NCBI GenBank assembly: GCA_038745855.1
Contig: JBCDLC010000001.1
Location: forward strand, 62,001-126,000
Length of the DNA: 64,000 nt
Direction of reading: 5' to 3'
Origin: UBA5336 sp038745855
GTDB lineage: Bacteria > Pseudomonadota > Alphaproteobacteria > Caulobacterales > Hyphomonadaceae
The position numbers were made by a program, and so were the translations under genes. Within the stretch, counting starts at the first letter, position 1. Each line of letters opens with the position of its first letter. Of this stretch, positions 36,285 to 44,434 are shown one piece after another. The notes under the pieces were generated by a model. It worked only from the letters and a program-made list of their open reading frames with translations. It did not search any database and was not told where the DNA came from.

Positions 36285-36833
36285 GAAGGGGAGCGAGGAG
36301 TGGTGAAGGTTGATCTTCAAGTCGCCTGCATCATCCAGAATGTATCCAAAGGTATATTCCACCTTGGTTTCACCCCCATCGGGCCGCGTGAAGAAGTAGT
36401 TCCCCATCGCCATCGCCGTGTCCGCGCTCGTATAGATGCCGTTGTTCTCCCAGCGGACATTGGTCCAGCCTGAAATAGCGAAACCCTTATCTTCAGTTCC
36501 CTCCCTGCCGATGAAATACGACAGGGCTTCATCAAAGGTCTCGCGGAACTGGTCGTCGGCCGCCAAGGTTGGTTTGAACATCACGGGCGTCACGCCGTAG
36601 GCGTAGAGCGTGTCGATATGTTCGGTGGCGCGGGCGGCAAAGTCTCCGCCAGCGGTATGGGTGCTGGCAATGGCGACGATGCCTTCGCCCCATTCGGTTT
36701 GCGCGGCGATCACGTCAGCTTCGGTGATGGCTGCGGCTGGCGCGGCGGCCTGTTCTGCCGTCGCTATCGTTTCACACGCAGCCAGAGTAACAGCCCCCAG
36801 CAGGGCCGCGGATAAGTATGAAATATTCCGCAT
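36273..36833 (-). CDS. Lipoprotein with NTF2-like fold, unknown function
   Basis: A 186-residue protein with signal peptide and lipobox (LAAC, Cys20). The mature part matches by pattern a family of secreted NTF2-like proteins: ITEADVIAAQTEWGEGIV, then IDTLYAYG, VRWENNGIY, AMAMGNYFFT and INLHHSSLPF. Such genes are sometimes mislabelled as phosphoribosyl-AMP cyclohydrolase, but it has none of the HisI Cys/Asp motifs (the true hisI is at 45.7 kb). Function unknown. Confidence 0.75.
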   Translation of the reverse strand: MRNISYLSAALLGAVTLAACETIATAEQAAAPAAAITEADVIAAQTEWGEGIVAIASTHTAGGDFAARATEHIDTLYAYGVTPVMFKPTLAADDQFRETFDEALSYFIGREGTEDKGFAISGWTNVRWENNGIYTSADTAMAMGNYFFTRPDGGETKVEYTFGYILDDAGDLKINLHHSSLPFDPS

Positions 36834-36923
36834 AACGCTTGTCCTTTCCAGTCTTGGTTGAGGGTTGGCCCTCGCGAAAGGGATCGATCCAGAATGAGAA
36901 GAGTTGCACCACTCAACGGATGA

Positions 36924-37301
36924 CTACCGGTGCGCATGCGCCTTCCATCGCCAGACGTGTGCGATGGCCAGGCTCAGGGCGCCTGCCACTGTGAGTACAC
37001 GTTCGAAGTCGTGGAGTGCCGGTACAAAAGCTGCGGCAACCAACATCGCCAGTCCAAGCACCGCAAGCTGGGTGAAAGCCATGCGGCCAGGCAAGTCCGC
37101 GCTTCTGATCATTGCAAATGCAGAAATCGGGATCGCCGCCGCAACGAAGACCTTATGCAGCCACTCCATCTCGGCCACAGCGCCTGCGACAGAGATGAAC
37201 GGAACGGCAATCGGCAGCAGGATGCAGTGCGCAATGCATAGGCTGGAAAGGGTTATGGCGGACGCGTCGACGACCCCGCCATTCTGCGTGCGTGCATTCA
37301 T
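36924..37301 (-). CDS. MerC-domain membrane protein
   Basis: A 125-residue protein with four membrane helices and the Cys pattern SSLCIAHCILLPIAVPF in the first helix, typical of MerC-type proteins. MerC proteins are linked to mercuric ion uptake in mer operons. Stand-alone alphaproteobacterial members occur next to zinc genes. Here it is divergent from a COG0523 GTPase with a Zur-box-like palindrome in between (37422-37436), so a role in zinc or a related metal is more likely than mercury. Confidence 0.78.
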   Translation of the reverse strand: MNARTQNGGVVDASAITLSSLCIAHCILLPIAVPFISVAGAVAEMEWLHKVFVAAAIPISAFAMIRSADLPGRMAFTQLAVLGLAMLVAAAFVPALHDFERVLTVAGALSLAIAHVWRWKAHAHR

Positions 37302-37421
37302 CTTACCAGCGCTCCAAACAGTTTAATATGGGGACGCCCCATCGCATCCACTCGAACAACTGTCGCCAATGTCCGTGAACATCAAGGCTGCTGGACGACT
37401 GACAGGATGTTTCTCACGATT

Positions 37422-37436
37422 TGTTATACAATAACA
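37422..37436. promoter_or_regulatory. Candidate Zur box (zinc-dependent repressor site)
   Basis: TGTTATACAATAACA is a near-perfect inverted repeat, TGTTATA-C-AATAACA. Bacterial Zur boxes have the form TGTTATA-N-TATAACA; only one position differs. It lies 65 bp before the ATG of the COG0523 GTPase and 121 bp upstream of the MerC-like gene, so it could repress both when zinc is ample. Confidence 0.78.
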
Positions 37437-37500
37437 CTTGATACCCAGTGCCTTTGAAAAGACAAGGGGTATTCAGGATCGCATGGAGGTGGAGCGGAGC

Positions 37501-38499
37501 ATGGCGCAGTCTGGAATTCCGATTACGATCCTGACGGGCTTTCTCGGCAGCGGGAAAACGCGGCGCTTGTCGGAATACCTCCGCTCGCCCACGCGGAAAC
37601 CCACGGCGGTCATCGTGAACGAGTATGGTGCAGAGCCGGTGGATGGCGATCTCATCATCCACGCTGGCGACGGCACACCCGTCGAGACAACGACGGGCTG
37701 TGTGTGCTGTTCCATAAGTGGCGATGTCCGATCCGCGCTCTTCGACCTGGCCGATCGCGCAGGCAAGGGCGATATCCTCGCCTTCGAACAAATGGTCATC
37801 GAAACGACAGGGATTGCCGACCCCGCGTCGCTCGTACACGCGGTGGCAAAAGACGAGCGCTTGTCGGCGATTTATCGGCTATCCCAGATCATATGTGTCG
37901 TCGACGCGGTGCGTGGGGAACACTGGCTAGAGCGCTTTGACGAGTGTCAGCGTCAGGTCGCCCTGGCGGACCGGGTCATCCTGTCGAAGCTGGACCTGAT
38001 CGAAGACCCCATCTCACAGCGCGAGTGCGACCGGTTTGTCGCCAGCTTGCAGCGTTTGAACCCCACGGCGGAAATTGTTGTTGATCGGGACAATTCCGCG
38101 CTCGAACCGTTCCTGCACGCAGAGCCTGACGCGGTCGCAAGTCCTCTTTCCGGCGCGATCGCGCACAGCCACCCCGCACGCTCAGGGCATCGGCCGATCA
38201 GTTTCTCCATTCTGTTCGAAGGCGCGATTCAAACCTCAAAGCTCGAAGCCGCCCTCCTGAAAGTGGGCGACCGGCTGGGGCACCGTTTGCTTCGAGCGAA
38301 GGGCGTCATCGCTGTCGCACCCGCCGGGACAACGGGTCAGCTCATCCAGATTGTTGGCGGTGACCTCGCGTCCGAACCCATGGACTTGGCACCCAGCATC
38401 TCGCGGCTTGTCTTCATCGTCGAAGATGTCGATCCCCGCGAGATCGCCGATGCGCTCACGCCCCTGGGGGCGCGCCTTGAGCAGGCTGAGGCGGCCTAG
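37501..38499 (+). CDS. COG0523 (CobW/ZNG-type) GTPase, probable zinc metallochaperone
   Basis: A 332-residue G3E-family GTPase. Walker A is GFLGSGKT (13-20), the metal-binding C-x-C-C motif is GCVCC (66-70), the switch Asp/Glu segment is VIETTGIADP, and the base-recognition motif reads SKLD instead of NKxD. The C-terminal CobW domain is present. Zinc-regulated members of this family deliver Zn to essential enzymes under starvation. A Zur-like box 65 bp upstream supports that role. The ATG at 37501 has GGAGGTGGAG upstream; in-frame ATGs at 37438 and 37483 are alternatives. The stop overlaps the yghU stop by 4 bp. Confidence 0.9.
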   Translation: MAQSGIPITILTGFLGSGKTRRLSEYLRSPTRKPTAVIVNEYGAEPVDGDLIIHAGDGTPVETTTGCVCCSISGDVRSALFDLADRAGKGDILAFEQMVIETTGIADPASLVHAVAKDERLSAIYRLSQIICVVDAVRGEHWLERFDECQRQVALADRVILSKLDLIEDPISQRECDRFVASLQRLNPTAEIVVDRDNSALEPFLHAEPDAVASPLSGAIAHSHPARSGHRPISFSILFEGAIQTSKLEAALLKVGDRLGHRLLRAKGVIAVAPAGTTGQLIQIVGGDLASEPMDLAPSISRLVFIVEDVDPREIADALTPLGARLEQAEAA

Positions 38500-39374
38500 C
38501 CGTCCGCGGCCACTTTGTCAGCGGTCTTGGTGTCGAAGTCCGATGCGTCGTGGCGCTCGTGCAGTTGGCCCGAGGGTTCGCCCCACACGCGGTTGACCAT
38601 CTTGCCCTGGACCGCTGCAGGGCGTGCATTGATATGGTCCGCCCAGCGGTTGACGTTCTTGTATTCGTGCACGGCGAGGAATTCAGCCGCATCGTAGAGA
38701 AGGCCCTTGGCCAGGGCGCCGTACCAGGGCCAGATCGCCATGTCGGCAATCGTGTAGGTATCCCCGATCATGAATTCGCGGTCCTCGAGATTGCGCTCAA
38801 GAACGTCGAGCTGGCGCTTGGTTTCCATGGCGAAGCGATTGATCGGATACTCGAACTTTTCCGGCGCGTAAGCGTAGAAATGGCCGAAGCCTCCTCCGAG
38901 ATACGGCGCCGAGCCCATCTGCCACATCACCCAATTCATGGTTTCGGCGCGCGCGCGGATTTCGGTCGGCAGGAACGCACCGAATTTTTCGGCCAGATAG
39001 AACAGGATCGACGCGCTTTCGAAGATGCGGATTGGCTCTTCGCCCGCGCTGTGGTCGGCCATGACAGGGATCTTGGAATTCGGATTGATCTCGACATAGC
39101 CAGAGCCGAACTGGTCCCCTTCGCCGATATTGATCAGCCAGGCATCGTACTCCGCGCCGGAATGACCGAGCGCGAGGAGCTCTTCCAGCATCACCGTGAC
39201 CTTCACGCCGTTCGGTGTTGCAAGCGAGTATAGCTGAAGCGGGTGCTTGCCGACCGGCAGGGCCTTATCGTGCGTCGGACCAGCAATCGGCCGGTTGATA
39301 TTGGCGAAACGGCCACCGCTGGCCTTGTCCCAGGTCCAGACCTTCGGTGGGGTGTAGGTCGCGCTCTCGGTCAT
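38496..39374 (-). CDS. yghU: Glutathione S-transferase-like disulfide-bond oxidoreductase
   Basis: A 292-residue protein of the YghU/YfcG Nu-class GST family. These enzymes use glutathione to reduce disulfides or peroxides. The N-terminal lead (YTPPKVWTWDKASGGRFANINRPIAG, in part) is diagnostic of YghU. The thioredoxin-like domain has YSLATPNGVKVTVMLEE and INPNSKIP, followed by the helical domain with TIADMAIWPWYG. Monocistronic by appearance. Confidence 0.93.
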   Translation of the reverse strand: MTESATYTPPKVWTWDKASGGRFANINRPIAGPTHDKALPVGKHPLQLYSLATPNGVKVTVMLEELLALGHSGAEYDAWLINIGEGDQFGSGYVEINPNSKIPVMADHSAGEEPIRIFESASILFYLAEKFGAFLPTEIRARAETMNWVMWQMGSAPYLGGGFGHFYAYAPEKFEYPINRFAMETKRQLDVLERNLEDREFMIGDTYTIADMAIWPWYGALAKGLLYDAAEFLAVHEYKNVNRWADHINARPAAVQGKMVNRVWGEPSGQLHERHDASDFDTKTADKVAADG

Positions 39375-39491
39375 GGTCGATCGGGTCCTTTTTCAATGCC
39401 GGTATGTCGCGCATATAGGCATTGATCGGGTCGCGATTGTCCAGTTCCGCTGAAGAGCGCGTTCACTGACCCTTACCTGACGCCCCCCACG

Positions 39492-39890
39492 TCAGTAGAA
39501 AACGTGCACGGCCACGAAGGCGAAGAAAAACCCCACTGCAAAGGCCGCGACGCTGATCCACCACACGATCCAACTGATTGACCGCAACCGGGCGCAGGCC
39601 CTGGCTTTGGCAGGGTCAGCCGGACAGGGAAGGTTCCGGGCGCGCCACTGCCAGAGGCCCGCTGCGGCCAAAACGCTTCCAGCCGTCAGGAATGTGATCG
39701 CCTTGTGCTTACCCAGCCACGTGATCCACGGGACAGCCTCTATGAGCCCCGCCATAACCGCGCCCATGCCCGCCATGACCAACATGGCCGGCAGCGCGCA
39801 GCAAACCAAAGTCGCCGTGGACGTGAAAAGCGCCAGCACCGCGGGTAGAACGCTGGGGGGCCTCGTGCCGGGCTGGGCGATATCTGTCAT
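39492..39890 (-). CDS. MerT-like metal transport membrane protein
   Basis: A 132-residue protein with three membrane helices. A vicinal Cys pair in helix 1 (TLVCCALPAM) and a second Cys pair in the cytoplasmic loop (CPADPAKARAC) reproduce the two Cys sites of MerT mercuric transporters. The ATG overlaps the stop of the HMA-domain gene (ATGA). No merA or merR is nearby, so the natural substrate may not be mercury. Confidence 0.72.
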   Translation of the reverse strand: MTDIAQPGTRPPSVLPAVLALFTSTATLVCCALPAMLVMAGMGAVMAGLIEAVPWITWLGKHKAITFLTAGSVLAAAGLWQWRARNLPCPADPAKARACARLRSISWIVWWISVAAFAVGFFFAFVAVHVFY

Positions 39891-40213
39891 GCTTGAGGTC
39901 CAATGATTTCGACCAGATCGTAGCCAGATTTGGTGACGAGGTCTTCGACCCGCGCGTCGCTGATGGTCTGGCCGGCCTTGAGCGCAATCCGGATTTCCCC
40001 ATTGTCGAGATCGACTTCGACCCCCTCAACCGCCTTCTCCTTGGAGAACACCGAGACAACAGCGCGGGCGCAAAAGTCGCACACCATACCATTCACCTTG
40101 GCCGTCACCTGGCGCGCAGCGACGCTTTCGGAAACGGCGTTCGCCTCCTCGCCTAGGGCGGCCGGCGTAACCGACAGCATGACGGAGAGAGTCGCGATGG
40201 TGGCCTTAATCAT
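39887..40213 (-). CDS. Periplasmic heavy-metal-associated (MerP-like) protein
   Basis: A 108-residue protein with a Sec signal peptide ending near ALGEE and one HMA domain with the metal-binding motif NGMVCDFC. It is presumably a periplasmic metal carrier that passes ions to the MerT-like protein, whose gene overlaps its stop codon. The second in-frame ATG (40213) is chosen; one at 40222 is equally possible. Confidence 0.8.
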   Translation of the reverse strand: MIKATIATLSVMLSVTPAALGEEANAVSESVAARQVTAKVNGMVCDFCARAVVSVFSKEKAVEGVEVDLDNGEIRIALKAGQTISDARVEDLVTKSGYDLVEIIGPQA

Positions 40214-40231
40214 AGGTGTCATCTTCTGCCC

Positions 40232-40954
40232 CTAAAATCGAACGATCCAATTTGCCATGAAACGCTCTGTTTGCGGCGTGTAGCCGAGTTCGACCAATTG
40301 CACGCCATGGAAAACTCGCACCAACGGAGTCACGGTCGTCGGCGTCTCGGCTTCCGGTGTGTTGCGAAGCTCCACCATCAGCCATGTGTGAAGATCGCCA
40401 AAATCCCCGACATAGGGTGCCAGGCCCGCGCGCGCATCGTGTGTGACGGTCTCATCAAAGCCCAGGGCGTAACCGCGCGTGGAATAGCTGAAGAACACGC
40501 GGCGCGTTTCCCAATCTGCCGCCACGCCCAGGAACCCGGCGGCGCCCCAGTCTTCGTCTTGCGCCCTTTCGCCGAAGCCCTCTGCACCGCCCAGCCCGAG
40601 ATTGAGGTAGAGATTGGCCTGGGACTGCGGCGCGTTCCAACGCCGAACGAGGCGATTGTATTGCCCCCCAACGAATGTGAAGTCGCCCTGCCAATTGTGC
40701 TCTGCGTACAGACCAATCGAGTCCTGGACGGTGGGCGAATAATGGACGTGGAGACTGGAAAAGTCCTGGTTGTTTCGCTGCATCACGGTCCACCCGCCGG
40801 GATAGGACACCGGGCGCGCATCCATGGGCCCGGAAACAGCGATCGCCGCGCAGGCGCACAGGATATGCCTTGCCGCCAGCCAGTTTTTCGTTCGATGCCG
40901 CACGCCCGCACCCTGACCAATTCCGAAACCCTTCGATACCCCATGGGGGTACAC
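40232..40954 (-). CDS. Probable outer-membrane beta-barrel protein of the mer-like operon
   Basis: A protein of up to 240 residues with a signal-like hydrophobic stretch (ILCACAAIAVSG) and a mature part of alternating aromatic beta strands ending in Phe (IVRF), as in outer-membrane proteins. I recognise no family. It is the first gene of a three-gene cluster with the HMA and MerT-like genes (9-18 bp gaps), which suggests an outer-membrane step for the same ion. Start uncertain: GTG at 40954 is used; a later GTG is possible. Confidence 0.62.
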   Translation of the reverse strand: MYPHGVSKGFGIGQGAGVRHRTKNWLAARHILCACAAIAVSGPMDARPVSYPGGWTVMQRNNQDFSSLHVHYSPTVQDSIGLYAEHNWQGDFTFVGGQYNRLVRRWNAPQSQANLYLNLGLGGAEGFGERAQDEDWGAAGFLGVAADWETRRVFFSYSTRGYALGFDETVTHDARAGLAPYVGDFGDLHTWLMVELRNTPEAETPTTVTPLVRVFHGVQLVELGYTPQTERFMANWIVRF

Positions 40955-41064
40955 AAATCAACGTGCTCCAATCCAACCGCGCAGAGTCCCCCCACCCTGC
41001 ACGGCTCGCCAGGGGGCGTCTCCTCTGTAGACACACGGCGCGTTCAGCCTACAACCCCCTTGCC

Positions 41065-42243
41065 ATGCCTGACGCGACCCGCCCGACCATCGACGATCTG
41101 CAACGCTTGCGGCTGGGCGCACCGCTTGAACTCGACTGCGGGACGGCGCTCGACGATGTGGACATCGCCTACGAGACCTGGGGCAAACTGAACGCAGACC
41201 GGTCCAACGCCGTCATGATCTGCCATGCGCTGACCGGGGACCAATTCCCTGCCAGCACAAACCCCGTGACGGGCCGGCCGGCCTGGTGGCCGCGCTTGGT
41301 CGGGCCGGGGCTCGCCATCGATACAAACAGATTCTTTGTGATCGCAACCAACGTGCTCGGCGGTTGCATGGGCTCGACCGGGCCGGCCTCGCTGGCGCCC
41401 GACGGCAAGCCCTGGGGGGTGCGTTTCCCGGTCATCACCATTGCCGACATGGTCCGGGCACAGCGCGCGCTGGTGGAGGCGCTCGGCATCGACAGCCTGT
41501 TTGCCGTGATCGGCGGCTCCATGGGCGGCATGCAAGCCCTCGAATGGGCCACCCAGGTGCCCGAAAAGGTCTTCGCCGCTGTCCCCATCGCCGTCCCAGC
41601 GCGCCACTCGGCCCAGAACATCGCCTTCTACGAGGTTGGCCGCCAGGCCATCATGGCCGATCCGGACTGGCAGGGCGGGGCCTACCTTGAAAAGGGAACC
41701 CGGCCCGGGCGCGGCCTCGCGATTGCCCGCATGGCCGCACACATCACCTATCTCTCCGAGGTTGGGCTTAAACGGAAATTCGACCGGGGCCTGCAGGATC
41801 GTGAGGCCGCGAGCTTCAGCTTCGATGCCGACTTCCAGGTCGAAAGCTACCTGCGTCACCAGGGCCAGAGTTTCGTCGACCGGTTCGATGCGAACTCCTA
41901 TCTTTATGTGACCCGCGCAACCGATTATTTTGACCTGGCAACCGCCCATGGTGGCCGCCTTGCCGACGCGTTCTCAGGGGCTGGGTCCCGGTTCTGCCTT
42001 TTCTCGTTTTCATCCGATTGGCACTATCCGCCCGAGGAAACCCGCGAGATCACCCGGGCGTTGATTGCCGCCGGAGCGGAGGTCAGCCACATTGAGATCG
42101 AGACCGACAAGGGCCACGACGCGTTCTTCCTGGAAGAGCCGGGTTTCGAAGCGGCCCTCAAAGGGTTCCTCGATGCCTCAGCCGGGCGCCGAGGGCTCAA
42201 CGGGGGCCCGGGTGGGGGACAAGGCGAAGGGCTGGCGGAATGA
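41065..42243 (+). CDS. metX: Homoserine O-acyltransferase
   Basis: The 392-residue alpha/beta hydrolase acylates homoserine with acetyl- or succinyl-CoA in methionine synthesis. The nucleophile Ser is in GGSMGGMQ, and the C-terminal His in DKGHDAFF completes the triad. The conserved TGPASLAPDGKPWG and NVLGGCMGSTGP segments are present. The ATG at 41065 matches the family start. metW overlaps its stop (ATGA). I looked for a SAM-II riboswitch upstream and found none. Confidence 0.96.
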   Translation: MPDATRPTIDDLQRLRLGAPLELDCGTALDDVDIAYETWGKLNADRSNAVMICHALTGDQFPASTNPVTGRPAWWPRLVGPGLAIDTNRFFVIATNVLGGCMGSTGPASLAPDGKPWGVRFPVITIADMVRAQRALVEALGIDSLFAVIGGSMGGMQALEWATQVPEKVFAAVPIAVPARHSAQNIAFYEVGRQAIMADPDWQGGAYLEKGTRPGRGLAIARMAAHITYLSEVGLKRKFDRGLQDREAASFSFDADFQVESYLRHQGQSFVDRFDANSYLYVTRATDYFDLATAHGGRLADAFSGAGSRFCLFSFSSDWHYPPEETREITRALIAAGAEVSHIEIETDKGHDAFFLEEPGFEAALKGFLDASAGRRGLNGGPGGGQGEGLAE

Positions 42244-42851
42244 CGGAGGCGCAGGCCCCCCGCGTCCGTGCCGATTACCTGGCCATCGCCGACCGGATTG
42301 CAGACGGCGCCCGTGTCCTCGACGTGGGATGCGGGTCGGGGGAATTGCTTAGCCTTCTCCGGGATCTGAAGCGTGTCGATGCCCGCGGATTGGAACTTGC
42401 CAGTGAACTCGCGGGTCTCGCCCTCGCAAAGGGATTGTCGGTGATCCAAGGGGACGCATCCGAGGATCTCGAGCTTTTCCCGAATGACAGTTTCGACGTC
42501 GCGATTCTTTCAAAGACCGTGCAGCAGATGCGCCAGCCCGCACAGATCCTATCAGAGCTTTCGCGCATCGCGCCGGAGATCATCGTCTCGTTCCAGAACC
42601 AGGGACGATGGACGCGTCGCCTCTCCCTGATCCGCACCGGCCGAATGTCGGGGGCAAAAGCCTGGCATACCGACGATATGCTGCACCCCTGCACCGCGAT
42701 CGATATGGTGGACCTGGCCGGCGGTTTGGGCCTAGCCGTAGAAGCGATGGCGCCGGTCCAGGGCGGCGAAGTGGGCGCGTTCCGGCAGGGGGGGCTTGCG
42801 CGGCTGAACTGGTATGCCGACGAGGTGATCCTGCACCTGAAGCGTGCCTGA
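42240..42851 (+). CDS. metW: Methionine biosynthesis protein MetW
   Basis: A 203-residue SAM-dependent methyltransferase-fold protein with motif I VLDVGCGSGELL and the MetW-typical YLAIADRIADGARVLD and TVQQM segments. MetW is required with MetX for homoserine acylation in several alphaproteobacteria. The ATG overlaps the metX stop. Confidence 0.95.
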   Translation: MTEAQAPRVRADYLAIADRIADGARVLDVGCGSGELLSLLRDLKRVDARGLELASELAGLALAKGLSVIQGDASEDLELFPNDSFDVAILSKTVQQMRQPAQILSELSRIAPEIIVSFQNQGRWTRRLSLIRTGRMSGAKAWHTDDMLHPCTAIDMVDLAGGLGLAVEAMAPVQGGEVGAFRQGGLARLNWYADEVILHLKRA

Positions 42852-42998
42852 CAGGCCCGCACCGATCCGCCATACTGGCTCGCCTCCATTGCAGACTTAT
42901 CCAACACCTCTGCAATAATAAATATCGAAAATTCAACACTCTAAAAGAAATTCGCTGTTCCCAATCCCCACCCCACGAACCCGTGGTATTCTTGGGGC

Positions 42999-43427
42999 AT
43001 GGATCTTCTCATCCTCCTCATTCTCGCCGGGGCAATCGTCCTCGCCATACCTGCCGCCGGGCCTATCGCCCGTGCGGCAGCCTTTGGCGTGCGCGAAACC
43101 TCAGCAGAACATGAAGATCAGCCATCAGGGATTTGGGTTAGCCCCGAAGGCCGGTCAGCAGACACGGGTGACAGACGTGTCTACGGAGATCGAGAAATCC
43201 AGACAACACATCAGGCTTATTGGGCTGGGCCTGCGTTCGGATTGGGTTTGGGTTTGCGCAGCGGCCGTGGCGGGCAGCTTATCGGTAACATCGAACGGGT
43301 CAGCGCCTCGCTGCCCCTGCAAAAAGGAGACATGGGTCTGCTGATCCTTCACGCGAAGGACGCGCAGGCAATCATGACAGGCTTGGTGGGCCAAAACGCC
43401 GAACCAAGCCGGCCCGCGGCCCCCTGA
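42999..43427 (+). CDS. Unrecognised membrane-anchored protein (142 aa)
   Basis: One N-terminal membrane helix (about 2-24, MDLLILLILAGAIVLAIP) is followed by a polar, Gly-rich part without a recognised domain. The composition is protein-like, and the ATG is plausible after the AT-rich stretch 42900-42960. It lies between metW and the HMG-CoA lyase gene. Low information. Confidence 0.45.
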   Translation: MDLLILLILAGAIVLAIPAAGPIARAAAFGVRETSAEHEDQPSGIWVSPEGRSADTGDRRVYGDREIQTTHQAYWAGPAFGLGLGLRSGRGGQLIGNIERVSASLPLQKGDMGLLILHAKDAQAIMTGLVGQNAEPSRPAAP

Positions 43428-43509
43428 CATCCGTCAGACCGCGGTAAAAATCTGAATTGTACAACCGGATGCGCTCCCGCGCGGGCCGGACAAAGGCGCT
43501 GGCCGAAGC

Positions 43510-44406
43510 CTAGGCCGGGAACGGTCCCGCCCGGCTGAGGCTTGAGGCGACCGGGTGGCCCAAAACGCCCTCAAGCCACTTCGCCGTTTCGATCAAGCGC
43601 CCGAGATCAAGCCCCGTGTCATAGCCCGCCCGCTCCAGCATGTAGACCACGTCCTCCGTCGCCACATTGCCGGTTGCCGCTGGTGCAAACGGACAACCGC
43701 CAATCCCGCCGCAGCTTGCATCAATGATGTCCACGCCCGCTTCAACGGCCGCGTACACATTCGCAAGGCCCGCACCGCGCGTGTCGTGGAAGTGCATGCG
43801 CAATGGCAAATCGGGGGCGGCCGTGCGGACGGTTTCGATCAAGCGCCGGACATCCCAGGGGGTCGCAACCCCGATCGTGTCACCAAGCGCTAGTTCGCTC
43901 GCGCCGGCAGCTTTGGAACGCCGGGCGAGATCTGCGACGACGGCTTCGTCTACGTCCCCGTCATAGGGGTCGCCGAACGCGACTGAGATCGTGGCCGACA
44001 GGGGGATCGAGGCTTCGTGCGCCAGGGGCGCGCAGGTTTCGAGCATCTCGGCGCTTTCGGATGGGCTCATGCCCTGGTTCCGCCGCCCGAACGCTTCACC
44101 GGCCACCAGCACGAAGTTGATCTCGTCGGCCGCCACATCAATGGCCCGGCGCATGCCCTTCTCATTCAGCGCAAGGGCAATGTGCTTGGATGGCCGGCTA
44201 CGCTCGAGACCGCGAAAGACCTCGGCACTGTCGGCCATTTTCGGAACCGCACGCGGAGAGACAAACGAACCGCTCTCCATCCGCGATACCCCACAACCTT
44301 CGAGCCGCCGGATGAATTCCAGCTTCTGTTCCGTGCTCAAATCCGCAGGGTCGTTCTGAAGCCCGTCGCGTGGGCCAACCTCAACAATCGTAATGGGTCT
44401 GGACAT
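43510..44406 (-). CDS. mvaB: Hydroxymethylglutaryl-CoA lyase
   Basis: The 298-residue TIM-barrel enzyme splits HMG-CoA to acetyl-CoA and acetoacetate, the last step of leucine breakdown. The barrel starts VEVGPRDGLQND (catalytic Asp/Arg region), has the metal-binding HFHDTRG segment and the signature GGIGGCPFAPAATGN with the conserved loop Cys. It is divergent from a class III CoA transferase gene, with only 28 bp between the starts. Confidence 0.95.
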   Translation of the reverse strand: MSRPITIVEVGPRDGLQNDPADLSTEQKLEFIRRLEGCGVSRMESGSFVSPRAVPKMADSAEVFRGLERSRPSKHIALALNEKGMRRAIDVAADEINFVLVAGEAFGRRNQGMSPSESAEMLETCAPLAHEASIPLSATISVAFGDPYDGDVDEAVVADLARRSKAAGASELALGDTIGVATPWDVRRLIETVRTAAPDLPLRMHFHDTRGAGLANVYAAVEAGVDIIDASCGGIGGCPFAPAATGNVATEDVVYMLERAGYDTGLDLGRLIETAKWLEGVLGHPVASSLSRAGPFPA

Positions 44407-44434
44407 CGGCGTGGTCTACGCGGCATTGCAGGCC

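Noticed and set aside
36273..36833. Annotation as phosphoribosyl-AMP cyclohydrolase
   Set aside because: It has a lipobox and lacks HisI motifs; the real hisI is at 45697-46155.
40870..41064. SAM-II riboswitch before metX
   Set aside because: The expected conserved blocks are not found.
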